From: Halolactibacillus miurensis
Lineage (GTDB): Bacteria; Bacillota; Bacilli; Bacillales; Amphibacillaceae
Assembly: GCF_900116255.1 (NCBI RefSeq)
Contig: NZ_FPAI01000009.1
Span: forward strand, 1 to 64,000
Direction of reading: 5' to 3'
DNA length: 64,000 nucleotides
Position numbers and translations under genes: made by a program. The notes beneath the pieces were generated by a model. The model was not told the origin of the DNA and made no database searches. It saw only the letters and a program-made list of their open reading frames with translations. This document shows, in pieces, positions 59,340 to 64,000 of this stretch; within the stretch, counting starts at the first letter, position 1, and each line of letters begins with the position of its first letter.

Positions 59340-59385
59340 TTACAACACAAGCGCAAAGCATCGATGCTTTGCGCTTGTGTTGTAA
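59340..59385. terminator. Perfect 46-bp palindrome between convergent genes
   Basis: Twenty-three bases (starting TTACAACACAAGCGCAAAG) are followed immediately by their exact reverse complement, centred at 59362/59363. It lies between two convergent genes and would serve as a terminator for both, although T-runs are missing. Confidence 0.6.
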
Positions 59386-59423
59386 TGATTACTGTTAGAA
59401 TATTAATATTCATGATGTTTGGG

Positions 59424-60290
59424 TTAGGCTTTGTTGTAGAGTAAGTAAAGCGCTTGTGTGCCTAAGTCCTCGAGTCCTTCATCCGCTAATTGTTGATACA
59501 TCGATAAGGCAAGACTCAAACCAGGTGCATGAAGCCCCATCTCGTCGGCTGCGTTCTTTGCGATGGTCATGTCTTTAATAAAATGTTTAATATAAAAACC
59601 AGGGGCGGTATCTTGTTTAATCATTCTAGGCGCAAGGTTATCAAGTGACCAGCTGCCAGCGGCCCCTTGTGAGATGCTGTCTAATACACGGGTAGGGTCG
59701 AGTCCTGCCTTTTTAGCGTAAAGCATCGCTTCTGTTACCCCAATCATATTTGATGCGATCGTGATTTGGTTACACATTTTTGTATGTTGACCGGCCCCAC
59801 TTGGTCCTTGTAGGATAATGTTTTTACCGAGCAGTTCAAGAAGTGGCTTGGCACGAGTAAAGGCCGTTTCTTCGCCGCCGACCATAATTGTTAGAGCTTT
59901 GTTTTTAGCGCCAACATCACCACCCGATACAGGGGCATCAAGTGATTGCAACCCATGCTTATGAGCAGCTTGTTCAATTTTTTTACTCAAGGCTGGCTTT
60001 GATGTTGTAAAGTCAATCAGGAGACTGCCTTTTTTCGCATGTTCAATAATACCATCTACACCGAAATATATTGCTTCAACGTCTGATGGATAACCGACCA
60101 TTGTCATTACGCAGTCACTCACGGCACTCACAGATTTGACATCGTCATGCCAATGCGCCCCTCGCTCGATCAAATCAATTGCTTTACTTTTCGTGCGATT
60201 ATAAATATGTACCTCATAGCCTGCCTCAATTAAATGATCAGCCATACTTTTTCCCATCACACCGGTACCGATAAATCCGATTGTTTTCAT
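59424..60290 (-). CDS. NAD(P)-dependent beta-hydroxyacid dehydrogenase
   Basis: This 288-residue member of the 3-hydroxyisobutyrate dehydrogenase family has the Rossmann motif IGFIGTGVMGKSMADHL (about 4-20), the substrate motif DAPVSGGDVGAK (about 117-128) and the catalytic Lys in AGQHTKMCNQI (about 170). It oxidises a small beta-hydroxyacid; the exact substrate is uncertain. Start ATG at 60290. Monocistronic. Confidence 0.9.
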   Translation of the reverse strand: MKTIGFIGTGVMGKSMADHLIEAGYEVHIYNRTKSKAIDLIERGAHWHDDVKSVSAVSDCVMTMVGYPSDVEAIYFGVDGIIEHAKKGSLLIDFTTSKPALSKKIEQAAHKHGLQSLDAPVSGGDVGAKNKALTIMVGGEETAFTRAKPLLELLGKNIILQGPSGAGQHTKMCNQITIASNMIGVTEAMLYAKKAGLDPTRVLDSISQGAAGSWSLDNLAPRMIKQDTAPGFYIKHFIKDMTIAKNAADEMGLHAPGLSLALSMYQQLADEGLEDLGTQALYLLYNKA

Positions 60291-60380
60291 GACTACCCCT
60301 CCAATAAAAGTTTTGTTATGATTATTCTAGCTGAAAAGAAAGAAAAATGCGATAAATGAGAATTTTAGGGGGGGTTTTTG

Positions 60381-60845
60381 GTGAGTTGGCACGTGAAAAC
60401 ATTTCAAGACCTATCACCACATAAGTGGTACGAGATTGCTAAGCTACGTTCTGATGTCTTTATTGTGGAACAAACGAGTGCGTATCATGAATTTGATGAT
60501 TTAGATCAACAGAGTCTGCATCTCTATTATGAAGATGAAGGAAAAGTCGTGAGCTACTGTCGCATCATCCCAGAAGGGTATGTCTATAGTGAGGCGACCA
60601 TTAGTCGCGTCATTGTAAAGAAGAGTCATCGCAAAACAGGCTTAGGTAAACAGCTGCTTAAGCGAGCGGTTGAGGTCGCTTCGGAGGCTGATACAAAATC
60701 AATCCAAATTCAGGCTGAACAATATTTAACCGAATTTTATCAGGGTTTTGGTTTTGAGGTTATATCAGAACCTTATTTGGATTGCGATATTTACCATGTT
60801 GATATGATCAGGAGGAGAAAAGATGTTTCAAGTCAAACAATTTGA
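60381..60845 (+). CDS. ElaA-family GNAT acetyltransferase, copy 1
   Basis: This 154-residue protein has the ElaA pattern: HKWYEIAKLRSDVFIVEQTSAYHEFDDLD, YCRIIPEG and ISRVIVKKSHRKTGLGKQLLKRAV (acetyl-CoA loop). It ends YQGFGFEVISEPYLDCDIYHVDM. The substrate is unknown. The start is GTG 60381 (a TTG one codon earlier is possible) behind a G-rich run. Its 3' end overlaps a paralogue by 23 bp. Confidence 0.85.
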   Translation: MSWHVKTFQDLSPHKWYEIAKLRSDVFIVEQTSAYHEFDDLDQQSLHLYYEDEGKVVSYCRIIPEGYVYSEATISRVIVKKSHRKTGLGKQLLKRAVEVASEADTKSIQIQAEQYLTEFYQGFGFEVISEPYLDCDIYHVDMIRRRKDVSSQTI

Positions 60846-61278
60846 TGACTTAACGACTGATACACTGTATCAATTATTAAAACTAAGAGTCGACGTTTTT
60901 GTCGTCGAACAAAATTGTCCTTATCCAGAAGTAGACGGTATCGATCAAGATTGTCTGCATCTCTTCACTGAAGAAGAAGGGGTGATCACGAGCTATTGTC
61001 GGCTTATTCCACCCGGTGTGATGTATCATGAACCGTCGATTGGTCGGATATTAGTCCATCCAGACTATCGTAAGAAAGTGTTAGGACGACAGCTTGTCAG
61101 TGAAGCGATCAGAGTGATAAAAGATGAATTTAACCCGAGCGATATAAAGATTCATGCGCAAGTGTATTTATATGATTTTTATTCCTCTTTTGGATTCGAA
61201 CCTGTGAGTGAAGAATATTTAGAAGACGGGATTTTACATGTGGATATGATATTATCAAATCGAGATAGTAAGAGATAA
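60823..61278 (+). CDS. ElaA-family GNAT acetyltransferase, copy 2
   Basis: This 151-residue paralogue of the preceding gene aligns along its full length (LLKLRVDVFVVEQNCPYPEVDGID, YCRLIPPG, IGRILVHPDYRKKVLGRQLVSEA). In the acetyl-CoA loop the usual RxxGxG reads RKKVLG, with Val for the first Gly; function may be altered. The ATG is preceded by AGGAGG inside copy 1. Tandem duplication with translational coupling. Confidence 0.85.
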   Translation: MFQVKQFDDLTTDTLYQLLKLRVDVFVVEQNCPYPEVDGIDQDCLHLFTEEEGVITSYCRLIPPGVMYHEPSIGRILVHPDYRKKVLGRQLVSEAIRVIKDEFNPSDIKIHAQVYLYDFYSSFGFEPVSEEYLEDGILHVDMILSNRDSKR

Positions 61279-61303
61279 GAAAAAGTGTAAGATAGATAAA
61301 GAA

Positions 61304-61332
61304 AAGAGCCGCGCCCATTGGGCGTGGCTCTT
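61304..61332. terminator. Bidirectional terminator between elaA copy 2 and htrB
   Basis: AAGAGCCGCGCCC/GGGCGTGGCTCTT around a 3-nt loop, 13 pairs with one G-T. T- and A-rich sequence on both sides suits the convergent genes. Confidence 0.8.
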
Positions 61333-61435
61333 CTAGTAGATTGACACATAAGGGTTGAGTTTCACGTTAAAGATAAGGGAGAGTGCCAACCTATTTATAT
61401 ATATGAAACAAGTGAAAATCACTTGTCAATTTGAC

Positions 61436-62737
61436 TTACTCACCTTGTAAAGTAATATCAATGGTTGACTGAGTCCCATCACGGTAGAATGTGACAGTAA
61501 TGGTGTCACCGATATTTGTCTCTTGATAGAGGTATTGACGTAAATCCATCATATTTGTGATCGCTGTACCATCAATATCAGTAATCACATCATATGTTTC
61601 AAGTCCAGCTTCTGCGGCTGATGAATTTGGATGAACTTCGGCAATCACAATACCACTTGTCACTTCATTCGGATCAAGATTTAATGTGCGTGTCACGTGC
61701 TCTGTTGGTACAGTTGAGAAGTCTACTGCACTGATACCGATAAAGGGACGGTTCACTTCCCCTTCGGTTTCAAGTTGTTCAATGATGGGTTGAGCTTCAT
61801 CAATCGGAATCGCAAAGCCAATCCCTTCGACAGATTCTAAAGCAATTTTCATCGAATTAATTCCAATGACTTCTCCTTGACTATTGATTAAAGCTCCACC
61901 ACTGTTACCAGGGTTAATGGCGGCATCTGTTTGTAAAACATCCACAGTCCAATCAGCTTGACCATCTTGGTTACTATCGACGGTAAGCGAACGATTGACC
62001 CCGCTAATAATGCCTTTAGTAACAGTGCCGGCAAATTCCTCTCCGAGAGGATTACCAATCGCAATCGCAGTTTCACCCACAACTAAATCTTCAGATGAAC
62101 CGAACGTGGCGACCGTTGACACGTGCGCTTTATCAATGGAAAGAACGGCTAAATCCGTTAACTCGTCAGATCCGTGTAACTGCGCTTCTACACGTTCGCC
62201 ATCAGCTAAAATAACTTCAATACTGTTGGCGCCATCAATCACATGGTGATTCGTTACGATAAAAGCTCGCTCATCTTCAATTTTATAGACAACCCCTGAA
62301 CCAGAACCAGCATCACTTGATTCTGACCACAAACTTTGATCTTGGATATTGGCAACGCCGACAACAGCTTCGCCGACATTGGATAACATGTCAGTTGAAA
62401 CGTCATCTTCTGATGTACCTGTTTGAATCAGTGATGACGTTGGTTCTGATGTGTCATTATTTGATATGGCTTCGTTTTGAAATGGAATGACCCCATTAAA
62501 TAGTAATAAAAAACCAATCACTGCGACAGTCAAACCACCAACAAGACCACTGAGCCAAAGACTGAGGACACTCTGTTTTTTAACTATAGTCTTTTCTGGT
62601 TTTTCTTTTTCGACAAACGGTACGGGTTCATCCGTAATTGATGCTTCCGTATAACCTTGATTAACCTCGTTCATTTTCTCTTCGTTTGTTTCTTTTTCTT
62701 TACTCGCGTTGTTTATATTGTTGAATTCATCCATTCG
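61436..62737 (-). CDS. htrB: HtrB/DegP-like membrane-anchored serine protease
   Basis: This 433-residue surface quality-control protease has an acidic cytoplasmic N-terminus (about 1-55), one membrane helix (about 60-82) and a trypsin-like domain. His is in IVTNHHVIDGA, Asp in SDELTDLAVLSI and Ser in NPGNSGGALIN. A C-terminal PDZ domain (about 335-433) follows. It degrades or refolds misfolded secreted proteins. ATG 62737 has AAAGGAG upstream. It is divergent from cssR, exactly as htrB and cssRS in B. subtilis, and so is probably induced by secretion stress. Confidence 0.93.
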   Translation of the reverse strand, partial: RMDEFNNINNASKEKETNEEKMNEVNQGYTEASITDEPVPFVEKEKPEKTIVKKQSVLSLWLSGLVGGLTVAVIGFLLLFNGVIPFQNEAISNNDTSEPTSSLIQTGTSEDDVSTDMLSNVGEAVVGVANIQDQSLWSESSDAGSGSGVVYKIEDERAFIVTNHHVIDGANSIEVILADGERVEAQLHGSDELTDLAVLSIDKAHVSTVATFGSSEDLVVGETAIAIGNPLGEEFAGTVTKGIISGVNRSLTVDSNQDGQADWTVDVLQTDAAINPGNSGGALINSQGEVIGINSMKIALESVEGIGFAIPIDEAQPIIEQLETEGEVNRPFIGISAVDFSTVPTEHVTRTLNLDPNEVTSGIVIAEVHPNSSAAEAGLETYDVITDIDGTAITNMMDLRQYLYQETNIGDTITVTFYRDGTQSTIDITLQGE

Positions 62738-62785
62738 GAAGACTCCTTTCATAATGTAAAAGTGAATAATGACTTGATACTTATT

Positions 62786-62840
62786 AGTATAGGTTAGAGT
62801 TTAGGCATGAATACGGTAAAGTTATGAAAAAAGTATGGAA
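62786..62840 (-). promoter_or_regulatory. htrB promoter with CssR-like direct repeats
   Basis: A TATACT -10 box (minus strand, 62786-62791) lacks a good -35. Two TATGRAA repeats 11 bp apart lie upstream (62823-62829 and 62834-62840 on the plus strand). That is the helical spacing and position expected for an OmpR-type activator. Confidence 0.5.
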
Positions 62841-62926
62841 AGACACATCGGTTAAAATATGAGAAAATATAAAAGGACGTCTATTTATATGCGGGGTAAA
62901 AAGGGAAAAGAATGATTATTGAAGCA

Positions 62927-62935
62927 TGTTATAAT
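62927..62935 (+). promoter_or_regulatory. cssRS promoter (extended -10)
   Basis: TGTTATAAT, a perfect extended -10 element, lies 70 bp upstream of cssR. No strong -35 is seen. Confidence 0.55.
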
Positions 62936-63004
62936 AAGAACGATAGCTATAAACATTGAACGACTTATGAATGAGAACGAAGATAGATAAAAGGAGGAAG
63001 CACG

Positions 63005-63691
63005 ATGCATGAACATGTGTTTATCGTTGAAGACGATCCTAATATTAGAGATATTGTGAAAGCCTATTTAGTGAAAGAAGGGTATGAGGTGTCTGTTGTT
63101 GGTGATGCTGAAAGTGCTTGGAGCTACGCTTTGAACCAACAACCGGATATGTGGATATTAGATATTATGTTGCCAGGTATGGATGGCTATGAATTATGTA
63201 AGCGAATCAGACAAATAAGTGAGGTGCCGATTATTATTATTTCGGCAAAAGATGAAGAAGTCGATAAGATTCTTGGTCTAGAACTTGGTAGTGATGACTA
63301 TTTAACGAAGCCTTTTAGTCCAAGAGAGTTGGTCGCCAGAGTCAAGCGTTTATTTAAACGAACGCAGCCGAAAGAAATCGTGACGTTAACAAGTGAGACG
63401 TTAGCAGTTGGTGACTTGTCAATCAACCATAATGAACGCCGGGTGTTTTGGCATGATGAAGAGGTTGACGTCACCTCAAAGGAATATGATTTACTTTACC
63501 ATCTTGTGAAAAATCAAAACCGTGCCTTTTCCCGAGAAGAGTTGCTTACCCTTGTGTGGGGGGATGATTATTTCGGGAGTGACCGTGCGGTCGATGATTT
63601 AGTGAAACGGTTAAGAAAAAAGATGGACGGTGTCCCACTTGAAACGGTCTGGGGTTATGGTTATCGTCTTCGCCAGGATGAAGCCGAATGA
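63005..63691 (+). CDS. cssR: OmpR-family response regulator CssR
   Basis: This 228-residue regulator has a receiver domain (about 1-118; acidic pocket FIVEDDPN, phospho-acceptor Asp in WILDIMLPGMDGYE, IISAKD and KPFSPRELVAR) and a winged-helix DNA-binding domain (about 130-225; VTSKEYDLLYHLVKNQ, then RAVDDLVKRLRKKM and VWGYGYRL). Its position divergent from htrB and upstream of a kinase identifies it as CssR, the secretion-stress regulator. The ATG at 63005 has AAAGGAGG upstream. Confidence 0.9.
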   Translation: MHEHVFIVEDDPNIRDIVKAYLVKEGYEVSVVGDAESAWSYALNQQPDMWILDIMLPGMDGYELCKRIRQISEVPIIIISAKDEEVDKILGLELGSDDYLTKPFSPRELVARVKRLFKRTQPKEIVTLTSETLAVGDLSINHNERRVFWHDEEVDVTSKEYDLLYHLVKNQNRAFSREELLTLVWGDDYFGSDRAVDDLVKRLRKKMDGVPLETVWGYGYRLRQDEAE

Positions 63692-64000
63692 AACTTCAAA
63701 CACAACTGACCGTTGCCTTTACAACGTTACTCGTTGTAACGATGTTATTTGTCACGATTGCGATTCATTCCTTGTTGCTCGATGTATTAATTCAAAATGA
63801 AAAAGATCAACTGGCAGAAAAAGGGGAACTATTGGCGCAGTTTTTATACAGTGAGGTAGCGCCAAGAAACTTTTCTGATTGGCTAAATGATGAAGAAGTC
63901 TATTTGTTTATATATAACCGGGCCAATGAACAAGTGATGCTATACTCTTCTTCGCTGGAAGTATCGACGATTGAAACGTGGGTGAATCGTTATGACTTAA
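63688..64000 (+). CDS. cssS: Sensor histidine kinase CssS, 5' part
   Basis: The 104 codons inside the window encode a first membrane helix (about 9-31; FTTLLVVTMLFVTIAIHSLLL) and the start of an extracellular sensor domain (NFSDWLNDEEVYLFIYNRA). Dimerisation and ATPase domains would lie beyond the edge. The start overlaps the cssR stop (ATGA). It should sense misfolded secreted protein and phosphorylate CssR. Confidence 0.85.
   Translation, partial: MKLQTQLTVAFTTLLVVTMLFVTIAIHSLLLDVLIQNEKDQLAEKGELLAQFLYSEVAPRNFSDWLNDEEVYLFIYNRANEQVMLYSSSLEVSTIETWVNRYDL

Overview
The window is chromosomal DNA of a low-GC, motile, Gram-positive rod of the order Bacillales. Evidence for this is strong AAGGAGG-type ribosome binding sites with frequent TTG/GTG starts, an FMN-riboswitch-controlled ribDEBAH operon, a CssRS/HtrB secretion-stress locus, a BmrCD-type heterodimeric ABC exporter and several chemotaxis proteins. 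The gene content looks like a Bacillaceae genome. The genus cannot be fixed from the sequence alone.

Left host flank (1-6409, mostly minus strand): a frameshifted TnpB-type insertion element has landed in a chemotaxis-receptor gene. Then come a SAM methyltransferase, a luciferase-like flavin oxidoreductase, a short methyl-accepting chemotaxis protein, and the C-terminal two thirds of a Cache-GGDEF-EAL cyclic-di-GMP phosphodiesterase.

Prophage (6399/6409 to 44063/44073, 37,664 bp): a complete temperate siphovirus of the HK97/cos type sits inside that phosphodiesterase gene. The N-terminal third of the gene lies at 44051-44656. The two halves share an 11-bp direct repeat in the same codon phase, so precise excision would restore an open reading frame of about 736 codons. 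The phage runs: integrase and CI (minus), Cro, antirepressor and small early genes, a recombination module (SbcC-like ATPase, Bet annealase, metallo-beta-lactamase-fold protein), a replication module (replisome organiser with internal origin, DnaI-like loader), accessory small genes (YopX, dUTPase, RusA), an ArpU-like late regulator with late promoter and terminator-bearing leader, packaging (HNH, TerS, TerL), head (portal, ClpP protease, capsid, connectors), tail (tube, frameshifted chaperones, tape measure, Dit, SGNH-bearing fibre protein, Tal), holin/endolysin, and two minus-strand lysogeny genes. Two further items stand out: a roughly 255-nt non-coding interval with nested, very stable stems (13366-13620), and a small protein resembling Acb2/Tad1 cyclic-nucleotide sponges (41882-42085).

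Right host flank (44063-64000): murB; FMN riboswitch plus ribD-ribE-ribBA-ribH; an IS21-like fragment; an AT-rich accessory pair (secreted hydrophobic protein plus small membrane protein); a bmrCD-like exporter operon with two leader peptides and tandem attenuators; glutathione peroxidase; a GNAT; the tRNA hydroxylase TrhO; a dehydrogenase; two tandem ElaA-like GNATs; and htrB divergent from cssR-cssS, the last cut off by the window end.
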